From: Gordonia terrae
Lineage (GTDB): Bacteria; Actinomycetota; Actinomycetes; Mycobacteriales; Mycobacteriaceae
Assembly (NCBI RefSeq): GCF_001698225.1
Contig: NZ_CP016594.1
Span: 558,001-622,000 of the forward strand
Reading direction: 5' to 3'
DNA length: 64,000 nt
Below the pieces are notes generated by a model, which was not told where the DNA came from, did not search any database, and saw only the letters and a list, made by a program, of their open reading frames with translations. Both the position numbers and the translations under genes were made by a program. Positions within the stretch are counted from its first letter, which is position 1. Every line of letters starts with the position of its first letter. Below are positions 16,230 to 24,861 of this stretch, piece after piece.

Positions 16230-17467
16230 CGGCAGCCGCCACCCGGCGCCCCGATCTCGACGAGCACACCGTCTCGGCCCGCGTGTGGCTGGCCGAGAAT
16301 GCGCCTGCGACATCCGTGGCCGCCCGTGATGCTCACGACGTCTCGGTGTTCCACAACCTGTCCCACGACGTCGAGCAAGGACTGATCGACGAGCTGCGCG
16401 CGTGGCAACGCACGAAGTTCGACGGTGGCTATGCGGCGATCTCCTGGCCGTCAGACATGTACGGCGCGGGCCTGCCGGCCGAGTTCGAGGACGCGTTCAA
16501 ACAGGCGGAGGCCGAGCTGGTCCCGCTGCCTCGGCACGAATTGCTCTCGGTGACCGTCAATCTGATCGCACCGACGATCCGTATCTTCGCCTCCGAGACC
16601 GTCCGGTCGATGTTGCTGCCGGGGCTGCTGGACGGGTCGTTACTGGCTTGTCAGCTGTTCTCCGAACCGGCCGCCGGCTCCGACCTCGCCAACGTCTCCA
16701 CTCGCGCACGTCGGGACGGTGACGACTGGGTCCTGTCCGGACAGAAGGTGTGGACCTCGGGCGCCCAGTTCGCCGATTGGGGTCAGGCCATCGTCCGCAC
16801 GGAACCGGGTTCGTCGGGGAGCGGCGGACTGACGACCTTCGTCATCCCGATGGATGCCGAGGGTGTCGAGGTACGGCCGATCCGGCAGATGTCGGGCGGC
16901 ACCAGCTTCAACGAGGTGTTCCTCAACGACGTTCGGATACCGGACAGCCATCGGCTGGGTGACATCGGCGACGGGTGGGCGGTCACTCGCGCCACACTCG
17001 GTTTCGAGCGGGCGAACGCATCGAACAAGAAGGGGGTGGGCGGCTCGTTCGACCAGCTCCTGGAGCTCGCGCAGCGCACCGGTTCCCTGCAACACCGCGA
17101 CATCCGCACGGGGCTGGCCGAGGTGCGCCTCCGCGAGGTCGGCGCCGAGGTGGCGCTGCGCCGGGACAAGCGTGCCCGTGACGCCGGCGAGGCGCCTGGT
17201 GCGGCCGGGTCGATGCGCAAACTCCAGTGGGTGACGCGGCTCGGCATGGTCTCCGACCTGGCGCGAACAATGCTGGGAGACAAGCTGATCGCTGACGACG
17301 GCGACCCCGGCACGTTCTCCTGGAACGCACACCTGCTCGGTGCGCCCGGCTACCGGATCGCCGGCGGCACCGACCAGATCCAGCGCTCCATCATCGCCGA
17401 ACGTCATCTCGGGCTGCCGCGGGAACCGCGCGCGCCCAAGCCCTCTCGAACGGAACCCACCAAATGA
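16226..17467 (+). CDS. Acyl-CoA dehydrogenase (FadE-like)
   Basis: A 413-residue acyl-CoA dehydrogenase introducing an alpha-beta double bond into an acyl-CoA with FAD. Motifs are QLFSEPAAGSDLANVSTRA, GQKVWTSGAQFADW, and a C-terminal AGGTDQIQRSIIAERHLGLPRE. The usual GGTDEIQRN of this class reads GGTDQIQRS here, so a conserved acidic residue near the active site is Gln. It may therefore be one subunit of a hetero-oligomer, as found in steroid side-chain FadE pairs, or use another base. It sits between ferredoxin and SDR with ATGA overlaps at both ends. Confidence 0.9.
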   Translation: MTAAATRRPDLDEHTVSARVWLAENAPATSVAARDAHDVSVFHNLSHDVEQGLIDELRAWQRTKFDGGYAAISWPSDMYGAGLPAEFEDAFKQAEAELVPLPRHELLSVTVNLIAPTIRIFASETVRSMLLPGLLDGSLLACQLFSEPAAGSDLANVSTRARRDGDDWVLSGQKVWTSGAQFADWGQAIVRTEPGSSGSGGLTTFVIPMDAEGVEVRPIRQMSGGTSFNEVFLNDVRIPDSHRLGDIGDGWAVTRATLGFERANASNKKGVGGSFDQLLELAQRTGSLQHRDIRTGLAEVRLREVGAEVALRRDKRARDAGEAPGAAGSMRKLQWVTRLGMVSDLARTMLGDKLIADDGDPGTFSWNAHLLGAPGYRIAGGTDQIQRSIIAERHLGLPREPRAPKPSRTEPTK

Positions 17468-18219
17468 GTGTCTCCATCGACCTGTCCGGTCGTGCCGTCC
17501 TGGTGACCGGCGGCAGCCGCGGACTCGGACTCGAGATGGCACATGCCTACGCCGAGGCCGGTGCCAACGTGATCATCGCGAGCCGCAAGCAGGCGGGTGT
17601 CGACGAGGCGGCCGCTGCCGTGACCGAGGCGAGTGGAGTCCGTGCCGCCGGGATCGCCGGTCATGTCGGTGACTGGGACGGTTGTGTCGCGCTCGTCGAT
17701 GCCGCCGTCGCAGAATTCGGCCGACTCGACGTCCTCGTCAACAACGCCGGGATCGCGCCGACCTACGACTCGCTCGAGACCGCCTCGCAGAAGCTCTTCG
17801 ACAAGACCCTCGAGGTCAATCTGAAGGGGCCCTTCCGGATGGCGACGCTGGCCGCACCGAAGATGGCCGACGGCGGTTCCATCATCAACGTCAGCTCGAT
17901 CGCGTCGGTTCGTCCGAAGACCACGGACCTGATCTATGCCGCGGCCAAGGCCGGCCTCAACACGCTGACAAAGGGATTGGCGCAGGAGTACGGTCCCCGC
18001 CTGCGCTGCAACACGATCATGGCCGGCCCGTTCCTGACCGACCTGGCCGACGCCTGGTACACCGACGAATGGCGAGCCCGGGCGAAGGGCTTCCCGATGG
18101 GACGAGCCGGCCAGCCCAACGAGATAGTCGGTGCCGCACTGTATTTCGGGTCCGATCTGTCCAGTTTCACCACCGGGACGGTCCTGCCCGTCGACGGTGG
18201 CCGGACCGCGACCTCCTGA
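17464..18219 (+). CDS. Short-chain dehydrogenase/reductase (SDR)
   Basis: A 251-residue classical SDR. It shows TGGSRGLGLEMAHAYAEAG, NNAG (VLVNNAGIAP), the catalytic Ser in NVSSIASV, YAAAK, and the C-terminal LPVDGGRTA. Arg-rich ASRK after beta-2 suggests NADP(H). Its probable job is oxidation of a 3-hydroxyacyl-CoA or a P450-made alcohol. The ATG overlaps the acyl-CoA dehydrogenase stop. Confidence 0.9.
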   Translation: MSVSIDLSGRAVLVTGGSRGLGLEMAHAYAEAGANVIIASRKQAGVDEAAAAVTEASGVRAAGIAGHVGDWDGCVALVDAAVAEFGRLDVLVNNAGIAPTYDSLETASQKLFDKTLEVNLKGPFRMATLAAPKMADGGSIINVSSIASVRPKTTDLIYAAAKAGLNTLTKGLAQEYGPRLRCNTIMAGPFLTDLADAWYTDEWRARAKGFPMGRAGQPNEIVGAALYFGSDLSSFTTGTVLPVDGGRTATS

Positions 18220-18230
18220 ACACCGACGGG

Positions 18231-19553
18231 ATGAGTGAGCACACCATGAGCACTGCCTCTGACGATGCTGTGGCGACCGACCGACGGCCGGTCCCCCGGA
18301 CGGGTCCGCTGGCCGGTGTCCGCGTGGCCGATTTCTGTTGGATGGGTGTCGGTTCGGTGGCGACCCGGATGCTGGCGGACTTCGGCGCCGAGGTCGTCAA
18401 GATCGAGAACCGCCGGCGCATCGACCGGCCCCGGCTCCTTCCGATCTACAAGGGCGAAGTCCGCAACTACGGCGAGGAACGTTCCGACGCCGACCCGAAT
18501 CGTGGCGGGTTGCACAACAACTACAGCCGCAACAAGCTCGGCATCACAGTCGACATGAAGACCGCCCGGGGCCGCGAACTCGTCGACGAGCTCATCTCGC
18601 AGAGCATGGTCGTCACCGAGAATTTCGCGCCGGGTGTGATGGAGCGGTGGGGCCTCACCTACGAGCGACTGCGCGAGCTGTCCCCCGAGGTGGTCTACGG
18701 CCGGATGAGTGGGTTCGGCCATTCCGGACCGCACGCGCACTACAAGTCCTACGGACCCATTGTGCAGGCGGTCAGCGGTCTGTCGTTCATCAGCGGACTG
18801 CCCGGCGTCGAACCGTCGGGATGGGGCCTATCCTACATGGACAACCAAGCCGCGTATTACAACTCGGCCGCGCTCATGATGGCGATCCTCCGTCGACGCG
18901 CGACCGGGCTGGGTGCCGAGGTCGATGTATCGGCCGTCGAGGTCGGGATCTCGATGATCGGTGCCGACATGCTCGACGTGACGGCCAACGGAGCGGCCAC
19001 TCGTCGCCCGACGTTTCCGCGCGGCAACCGCCTCGACGATCCGACGGCCGCCCCGCACGGGGTGTACCCGAGCGTCGACGAGGACCGGTGGGTCGCGATC
19101 GCCGTCTTCGACGACGCCGACTGGCAGCGCTTCGTCGCGGCCATCGGCCGGCCTGCGTGGACCGCCGACCCGCGGTTCGCGACGCAGCCTGACCGGCACG
19201 CCAACCAGGACGCCCTCGACGTCCAGGTCGCCACCTGGACGCGCGAGCGCAGCGATCGGGAGGCGATGGAGGTGCTCCAGGGTGCGGGCGTCGCGGCCGG
19301 TGCAGTGCAGAACGCCCAGGACGTGAGCGAATGGGATCCCCAGATCGCCGCTCGCGGAACGTTCTTCGAACTGGACCATCCGGTGATCGGCGAGGCGCGG
19401 TTCGAGGGGACCCCGGTTTCCTTCTCCCGCACCGAGCCGCACACCTGGCGATCCGCGCCGCTACTCGGCGAGGACAACCACTACGTGTTCGGGAACATCT
19501 TGGGCCTGTCCGGCGACGAGATCACCGAACTCGAGAACGACGGAGTGATCTGA
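18231..19553 (+). CDS. CaiB/BaiF family CoA-transferase, catalytic-type subunit
   Basis: A 440-residue family III CoA-transferase (formyl-CoA transferase, CaiB, racemase superfamily). It has the N-terminal GPLAGVRVADFCWMGVG and FGAEVVKIEN, the central NKLGITVDMKTARGRELVDEL in outline, and the segment SYMDNQAAYY where Asp204 is the probable acyl-anhydride nucleophile. The product should load CoA onto a free carboxylate, or act as a racemase. ATG 18231 has only a weak GACGGG before it; ATG 18246 is an alternative. It is followed immediately by a second family member lacking the Asp, which suggests a heteromer. Confidence 0.88.
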   Translation: MSEHTMSTASDDAVATDRRPVPRTGPLAGVRVADFCWMGVGSVATRMLADFGAEVVKIENRRRIDRPRLLPIYKGEVRNYGEERSDADPNRGGLHNNYSRNKLGITVDMKTARGRELVDELISQSMVVTENFAPGVMERWGLTYERLRELSPEVVYGRMSGFGHSGPHAHYKSYGPIVQAVSGLSFISGLPGVEPSGWGLSYMDNQAAYYNSAALMMAILRRRATGLGAEVDVSAVEVGISMIGADMLDVTANGAATRRPTFPRGNRLDDPTAAPHGVYPSVDEDRWVAIAVFDDADWQRFVAAIGRPAWTADPRFATQPDRHANQDALDVQVATWTRERSDREAMEVLQGAGVAAGAVQNAQDVSEWDPQIAARGTFFELDHPVIGEARFEGTPVSFSRTEPHTWRSAPLLGEDNHYVFGNILGLSGDEITELENDGVI

Positions 19554-19554
19554 C

Positions 19555-20799
19555 ATGTGGCAAGGACCGGTGGACACACTCACCTACAGCGGCCTCCGTG
19601 TGGTGGAGCTGGCAGACGACCCGCGAGGAGAGATCCTCGGGAAGCTGCTCGCGGACCAGGGCGCCGACGTGATCAAGGTCGAGCCCGTCGGAGGCTCGCG
19701 GGGAAGGCGTGTGGGCCCTTGGGTTCGCGGGCACGAGGGCGATCCCGACTTCAGCCTCAATTTCTGGACGTACAACACGAGCAAGCGGAGTGTCGTCGTC
19801 GACGCGACCACCGCCGAGGGACGGACCGAGCGCGACGACCTCATCGCCACCGCCGACGTGCTCATCACCTCGGACACCCCCGACGGCCTCACCGCGGCGG
19901 GCATCGATCTGCAGGAACTGACCGATCGTCATCAGCATCTGATCGCGGTCTCGGTCTCGCCCTACGGCCTCACCGGGCCGTGGGCCAACCGGCGCTCGAG
20001 CGACCTCGTCGCGCTCGCGTCCGGCGGGATTCTGATGAGCTGCGGATACGACGATCACTCCATTCCGCCGATCCGCCCGGGCGGCAACCAGTCGATGCAG
20101 ATCGCGGCGAGTTTCGGCCACACCGGGCTGCTGCTGGCGCTGCTGGAACGACAGATGTCGGGACTCGGCCAGATCGTCGATGTGTCGATGCACGAGGCGA
20201 TCGCCGTCAGCGGTGAGCTGGCCAACCCGTACTGGTTCTATCCACGGGTCCTACTGCAGCGCCAGACCTGTCGTCATGCTCAACCGAGCCCGACATCGCC
20301 GGCACTGTTCGAGTGCGCCGACGGCGTCCAGGTGTACTTCGCGCTGATCCTCAGCGACACCAAGACCTGGGGCATCCTGGTCGATTGGCTCGACTCGCTC
20401 GGCATGGCGCTCGACCTCGCCGACGAGGAGTATCTCCAGCTGTCACATCGTCAGGAGAACTTCCCCTACATCCAGACATTGCTGGAGTCGTTCTTCCTCA
20501 TGCAGGATTCCGGGGCGGTCTACACCGAGGCGCAGCGACGCGGCTTGCCACTGGGCCCCATCTCCGCCCCCGAAGACCTGGTCGAGGATCCGCACCTGGC
20601 AGCACGCGGGTACTTCGTCGACGTCCCGATGGACGGTGAGTCGGTGAAGTTCCCGGGCTCGCCGTTCTCGTTCTCCTACGGGACCGGCGCACCCACGAGC
20701 CCACCGAAGCTTGGTGCAGACACGGAAGCAGTTCTCGCTCAGACGAAATCGTCGGCCGCCGAGGCGACCGCAGGCGTGGGGATCGGAGTGATGTCGTGA
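19555..20799 (+). CDS. CaiB/BaiF family CoA-transferase, subunit lacking the catalytic Asp
   Basis: A 414-residue family III CoA-transferase homologue: LTYSGLRVVELADDPRGE, LLADQGADVIKVEP, the Asn-rich NFWTYNTSKRSVVVD, and GLGQIVDVSMHEA. At the position aligned with Asp204 of the preceding gene it has Met181 (GGNQSMQIAASF), so it is probably not catalytic alone. The start is one base after the neighbour's stop. I infer a heteromeric enzyme formed by the two products. The distance between the two sequences argues against a recent duplication. Confidence 0.88.
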   Translation: MWQGPVDTLTYSGLRVVELADDPRGEILGKLLADQGADVIKVEPVGGSRGRRVGPWVRGHEGDPDFSLNFWTYNTSKRSVVVDATTAEGRTERDDLIATADVLITSDTPDGLTAAGIDLQELTDRHQHLIAVSVSPYGLTGPWANRRSSDLVALASGGILMSCGYDDHSIPPIRPGGNQSMQIAASFGHTGLLLALLERQMSGLGQIVDVSMHEAIAVSGELANPYWFYPRVLLQRQTCRHAQPSPTSPALFECADGVQVYFALILSDTKTWGILVDWLDSLGMALDLADEEYLQLSHRQENFPYIQTLLESFFLMQDSGAVYTEAQRRGLPLGPISAPEDLVEDPHLAARGYFVDVPMDGESVKFPGSPFSFSYGTGAPTSPPKLGADTEAVLAQTKSSAAEATAGVGIGVMS

Positions 20800-21974
20800 G
20801 CACCTGGAAGCCCGACACCTGTGCCGTCGTCGGGATCGGCACCACCGAATACTCGAAGAAGTCCGGTGTCAGCGTCACCTCACTCGCGGCCGACGCGGCT
20901 CTTGCGGCGATCGCCGATGCGGGACTGAAGCCCGGTGACATCGACGGTCTGATCCGCAGCGATTACGACGAGACGTCCCAGGTGGCGCTCGCCGATGCCA
21001 TCGGTGCCGACGACATCGCCTACTGGGGACAGAACGGGCCCGGCGGCTCCGGTCCGTGCGCGATGGTCGGCCAGGCCGTCGCCGCGATCATGTCCGGCCA
21101 GGCCACCACAGTTCTGGTGTACCGCGCGCTCAACGGCCGATCCGGTCGCCGACTCGGCAAAGGAGTCAGCGTCGACGGCGGTGTCGGCGGCGCATCGAGC
21201 TACCTGGAGTTGTTCGCACCTTATGGCATGACCTCCCCAGGCCAGTTCTTCGGGATGCTCGCCCGCAGGCACATGTCCGAGCACGGTCTCACCCACGAGG
21301 CGCTTGCCGAGATCGCGATGGTGTGTCGCCGCCGCGCCAACGCGAACCCGGCCGCCCAGATGTACGACCGGAAGCTCTCGCTCGAGGACTACTACGATTC
21401 CCGAATGATCTCGGACCCGCTTCGGCTCTTCGACTTCTGCCTCGAATCTGACGGCGGCGCAGCACTTGTCGTCACCACGGCCGAACGGGCGAAGGATCTG
21501 CGGCAGCCGCCGGCCCTCATCAATTCCGTTGCGCAGGCGACAGGACTGCGCGTGGGACCGGGACAGATGTATCCGGTGCTGTTGGGAGAGAGCCTCGAGC
21601 ACCTGACGTCCAAGCGTGTCGCCGAACGGCTGTACGAACGGTCAGGGCTGCGCCCGTCCGACGTCGACGTCGCGCAACTGTACGACTGCTTCACGGTCAC
21701 GGTCTACCTGCAGCTCGCCGACTTCGGTTTCTGCAGCCGCGACGACGTGTCGGGATTCGTCGAGAGCGGTGCCCTGGATCTCGACGGTGCCATCCCGATC
21801 AACACCGCAGGAGGGCAGTTGTCCGAGTCGTACATCCACGGCATGAACCACATTGTGGAGGGGGTCCGACAGATCCGTGGGACGTCCACCTCGCAGGTGC
21901 CGGGCGCGCAGGTCTCACTCGTCACCTCCGCGCCGCCGCCCGGCGCGAGCGCACTGCTGTTGGTGGCCGCATGA
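20796..21974 (+). CDS. Thiolase-like acyl-CoA retro-aldolase (Ltp2 type)
   Basis: A 392-residue thiolase-superfamily protein of the non-thiolase 'lipid-transfer' group, start GTG overlapping the previous stop. The catalytic Cys pattern of degradative thiolases is not obvious. Instead it has the Tyr residues expected for Ltp2-type aldolases: Tyr296 in AQLYDCFTVTVY and Tyr346 in GGQLSESYIHGMNH. With the DUF35 protein encoded next it should cleave a 17-hydroxy-steroid-like or other tertiary beta-hydroxyacyl-CoA into a ketone plus a short acyl-CoA. This removes a branch that normal beta-oxidation cannot. Confidence 0.85.
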   Translation: MSTWKPDTCAVVGIGTTEYSKKSGVSVTSLAADAALAAIADAGLKPGDIDGLIRSDYDETSQVALADAIGADDIAYWGQNGPGGSGPCAMVGQAVAAIMSGQATTVLVYRALNGRSGRRLGKGVSVDGGVGGASSYLELFAPYGMTSPGQFFGMLARRHMSEHGLTHEALAEIAMVCRRRANANPAAQMYDRKLSLEDYYDSRMISDPLRLFDFCLESDGGAALVVTTAERAKDLRQPPALINSVAQATGLRVGPGQMYPVLLGESLEHLTSKRVAERLYERSGLRPSDVDVAQLYDCFTVTVYLQLADFGFCSRDDVSGFVESGALDLDGAIPINTAGGQLSESYIHGMNHIVEGVRQIRGTSTSQVPGAQVSLVTSAPPPGASALLLVAA

Positions 21975-22438
21975 GCGCCCCGGGCAGCGACGCGAACACC
22001 GAACTCGGGGGCGGTGTCGGACTCCGGCCGGTGGTCGACGACCCGGAGACCGGCGGGTTCTTCGCCGCTGCGGCCGATCGTCGTCTGGTGGTCCAGACGT
22101 GTCGCACATGCAACCACCAGCAGCACCCACCGAGGCCGCGATGCCGTTCCTGTCACGGCGACGATCTGGACTGGGCCGACGTCCCACAGGCGGGGACCGT
22201 CCACACCTGGACCGTCGTCGAACACCAGATCAACCCGCATTACCCGGTGCCGTACACGTCGGTCCTCGTGGACGTCGAACCCCGGCCCGGCGAGCCGGTG
22301 ATCCGGTTCCTCGGTCACATCGCCGGACGCCCGGCGATCCACGTCGGCGACCCGGTGCGCACGGTGTTCGTCGACCTCGACGAGTCGATCACCATCCCGA
22401 ATTGGGAGCTCGTCCCCGCCACCGACCCACTCACCTGA
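21971..22438 (+). CDS. DUF35 OB-fold/zinc-ribbon partner of the aldolase
   Basis: A 155-residue protein with a zinc ribbon (CRTCNHQQHPPRPRCRSC, two CxxC pairs near residues 42-60) followed by an OB-fold with TVHTWTVVEH and PYTSVLVDVEP. DUF35 proteins pair with thiolase-like enzymes and supply part of the acyl-CoA channel, as in ChsH2-DUF35/Ltp2. The ATG overlaps the aldolase stop (ATGA), which supports a two-protein complex. Here DUF35 stands alone and is not fused to a MaoC domain. Confidence 0.88.
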   Translation: MSAPGSDANTELGGGVGLRPVVDDPETGGFFAAAADRRLVVQTCRTCNHQQHPPRPRCRSCHGDDLDWADVPQAGTVHTWTVVEHQINPHYPVPYTSVLVDVEPRPGEPVIRFLGHIAGRPAIHVGDPVRTVFVDLDESITIPNWELVPATDPLT

Positions 22439-22463
22439 ACCTCCCCGACTGAAGGAGCCCCCC

Positions 22464-23774
22464 ATGGCATGGGACTTCGAGACCGACCCCGAGTACCAGG
22501 AACAACTGGACTGGGTGGAGCAATTCGTTCGCGACGAGGTCGAGCCGGCCGATCGCATGTACGACCATCCGCTCGACATGGCCGACCCGGTGCGCAACGC
22601 CATCATCAGGCCACTCCAGGAGAAGGTTCGCGAAAAAGGTTTGTGGGCCTGCCATCTCGGTCCGGAACTCGGCGGTCAGGGCTATGGTCAACTCAAGCTG
22701 GCCCTGCTCAACGAGCTGATCGGCACCACGCTCAGTGGACCGGTGATCTTCGGGACCCAGGCCCCCGACTCCGGCAACGCCGAGATCTTGGCGCATTACG
22801 GTTCCGACGAACTGAAGAAGACCTACCTCGAACCGTTGCTCGCCGGCGAGATCGCGTCCTGCTTCTCGATGACCGAGCCCACCGGCGGCTCCGACCCGAC
22901 CTCGTTCCGATGCCGCGCCGTCCGCGATGGGGACGACTACGTGATCTCGGGTGAGAAGTGGTTCTCGTCGAATGCGCGTTTCGCGTCGTTCCTGATCGTC
23001 ATGGCGGTCACCGATCCCGACGCCGAGCGCCATCGCCGCGCGTCGATGTTCGTCGTACCCTCCGACACCCCGGGTATCGAGATCGTCCGCAACGTCGGCG
23101 TCACCGGCCACGCCGGGCATGAGGGCACCCACGCCTACGTCCGCTACAACGATGTCCGCGTGCCCGCGGCGAACCTCCTCGGTGGTGACGGCGACGGGTT
23201 CAAGGTCGCCCAGGTCCGGCTGGGTGGCGGTCGCATCCATCACGCGATGCGCACCGTCGCGCTGGTGCGTCGCTCGCTGGATGCGATGCTCGAACGCGCT
23301 GTCTCGCGCGAGACCCGCGGCCGCACACTCGGCGAGCTGCAGCTGGTCCAAGAGATGATCGCCGACTCGTGGATTCAGCTCGAACAGTTCCGGCTGCTCG
23401 TGTTGCGCACCGCGTGGAAGATCGATCAGGTCAACGACTACAAGCAGGTCATCAAGGACATCGCCGGCGTCAAGGTCGCCATGCCGAAGGTGCTGCAGGA
23501 CGTCGCGGGCCGGGCCGTCCAGCTACACGGTTCGCTCGGCATCTCCACCGAACTACCCTTCGGCAAGTATGTCCTCGAGGGCTTCCACATGGCCATCGCC
23601 GACGGTGCGACCGAGATCCACAAGCAGTCGGTCGCCAAGCAACTCCTCAAGGGCGTGGAGCCCGCCCCGGATCTGTTCCCGTCGATCCACGTCCCCCGTC
23701 TCCGAGATGCCGCCGACACGAAGTTCGCCGACGTCTTGGCCGCTGCCGCGGCCGACGCCGCCGAGGTGAACTGA
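22464..23774 (+). CDS. Acyl-CoA dehydrogenase (ACAD10/11-like)
   Basis: A 436-residue acyl-CoA dehydrogenase with FSMTEPTGGSDPTSFRC, GEKWFSSNARFASF and the C-terminal HGSLGISTELPFG and IADGATEIHKQSVAKQLLK. This ending matches the ACAD10/11 type that acts on long, branched or hydroxylated acyl-CoAs. GAAGGAG precedes the ATG. It is next to another, shorter acyl-CoA dehydrogenase, an arrangement typical of hetero-oligomeric steroid-type FadE pairs, though each could act alone. Confidence 0.9.
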   Translation: MAWDFETDPEYQEQLDWVEQFVRDEVEPADRMYDHPLDMADPVRNAIIRPLQEKVREKGLWACHLGPELGGQGYGQLKLALLNELIGTTLSGPVIFGTQAPDSGNAEILAHYGSDELKKTYLEPLLAGEIASCFSMTEPTGGSDPTSFRCRAVRDGDDYVISGEKWFSSNARFASFLIVMAVTDPDAERHRRASMFVVPSDTPGIEIVRNVGVTGHAGHEGTHAYVRYNDVRVPAANLLGGDGDGFKVAQVRLGGGRIHHAMRTVALVRRSLDAMLERAVSRETRGRTLGELQLVQEMIADSWIQLEQFRLLVLRTAWKIDQVNDYKQVIKDIAGVKVAMPKVLQDVAGRAVQLHGSLGISTELPFGKYVLEGFHMAIADGATEIHKQSVAKQLLKGVEPAPDLFPSIHVPRLRDAADTKFADVLAAAAADAAEVN

Positions 23775-23775
23775 C

Positions 23776-24861
23776 ATGATCCTCGACGATGTGGACGCCG
23801 TCGCCGATCGCGCCGACTTCGCGGAGGTCCTCGCCGGCGTCGCCAACCGTGCGACACCGCGCAACACCGTCGTCACCCGAGCGGATGCGGCCGCGTCGGG
23901 GGAGATCGACTCCGCACTCTGGGAACGCCTGATCGGTGAGATCGGGGTGCTCGGGCTGGCGGTCCCGGACGAACTCGGTGGGGCAGGGGCAACCTGGGCG
24001 GAGATCGCCGTGCTGATGGAGCAGATCGGACGCAGCACCGCAGCGGTTCCGGTACTTGGTGCGGTCCTCGCCGTCGAGGCGATCACGGCATCCGGGGACT
24101 CCGCTGCCCTCGCCGAACTGTTGCCCGCGATGGTCGCGGGCTCGACGATCGGAACCGTGTGGTCGGGAACGGGACTGACCGCCGACGCCACCGGAGCGGT
24201 GTCCGGCGAGGCGCGCCTCGTCCTCGACGGCGGCCATGCCGACGTGGTCCTCGCGCAGGCCGAAACAGGCACCGGTGCAGCGTGGTTCGCAATCGAGACC
24301 GCAAGTGCCGCCGTCCGTCGTCACGAGACGCTCGACCTCGTCCGCGATCTCGCCACCATCACGTTCAGCGACGCTCCCGCGCGGGCGATCGCGGTCGCCG
24401 ACCCCGGCGGTTTGGCTGCTCGGCTGCGGGATCTGGCGCTGGTTGCGGTGGCCGCCGAACAGCTCGGGGTCGCCGAGCAGGCGCTGGCGGATGCCGTCGA
24501 ATACGCCGGCGTACGTGAGCAGTTCCGCCGGGTCATCGGCTCGTTCCAGGCGCTCAAACATCTCATCGCCGATGTCGCCACCGAGACCGACCTCGCTCGT
24601 TCGATGGTGGAACACGCTGTGTGGGCTGCGGTCTCGAGTCCGGATGATCTGCCGGAGGCGGCGGCCATGGCGATGCTGGCGGCGTCACGTGCCGCAATTC
24701 TCGCCAGCGGTGAGAACGTCCAGATCCACGGTGGCATCGGATTCAGCTGGGAGCACCCCGCCCATCTGCTGTTCCGCAAGGCGCGAAGCAACGACTCCCT
24801 GCTCGGCCCGACCGAACGCCTGACGGACCGCATTCTGTCGACTCACGGTGTGCACCGATGA
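23776..24861 (+). CDS. Acyl-CoA dehydrogenase-like subunit (FadE29-like)
   Basis: A 361-residue acyl-CoA dehydrogenase homologue. It keeps LGLAVPDELGGAGATWAEIAV in outline, YAGVREQFRRVIGSFQALKH, and HGGIGFSWEHPAHLLFRKA, but the middle FAD/substrate domain (from ~120 to 200) is poorly conserved. The C-terminus PTERLTDRIL lacks the usual ADEI/TDEI active-site motif. This is the profile of the non-catalytic or complementing subunit of alpha2beta2 FadE enzymes. It starts one base after the preceding FadE stop and overlaps the reductase start. Confidence 0.88.
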   Translation: MILDDVDAVADRADFAEVLAGVANRATPRNTVVTRADAAASGEIDSALWERLIGEIGVLGLAVPDELGGAGATWAEIAVLMEQIGRSTAAVPVLGAVLAVEAITASGDSAALAELLPAMVAGSTIGTVWSGTGLTADATGAVSGEARLVLDGGHADVVLAQAETGTGAAWFAIETASAAVRRHETLDLVRDLATITFSDAPARAIAVADPGGLAARLRDLALVAVAAEQLGVAEQALADAVEYAGVREQFRRVIGSFQALKHLIADVATETDLARSMVEHAVWAAVSSPDDLPEAAAMAMLAASRAAILASGENVQIHGGIGFSWEHPAHLLFRKARSNDSLLGPTERLTDRILSTHGVHR

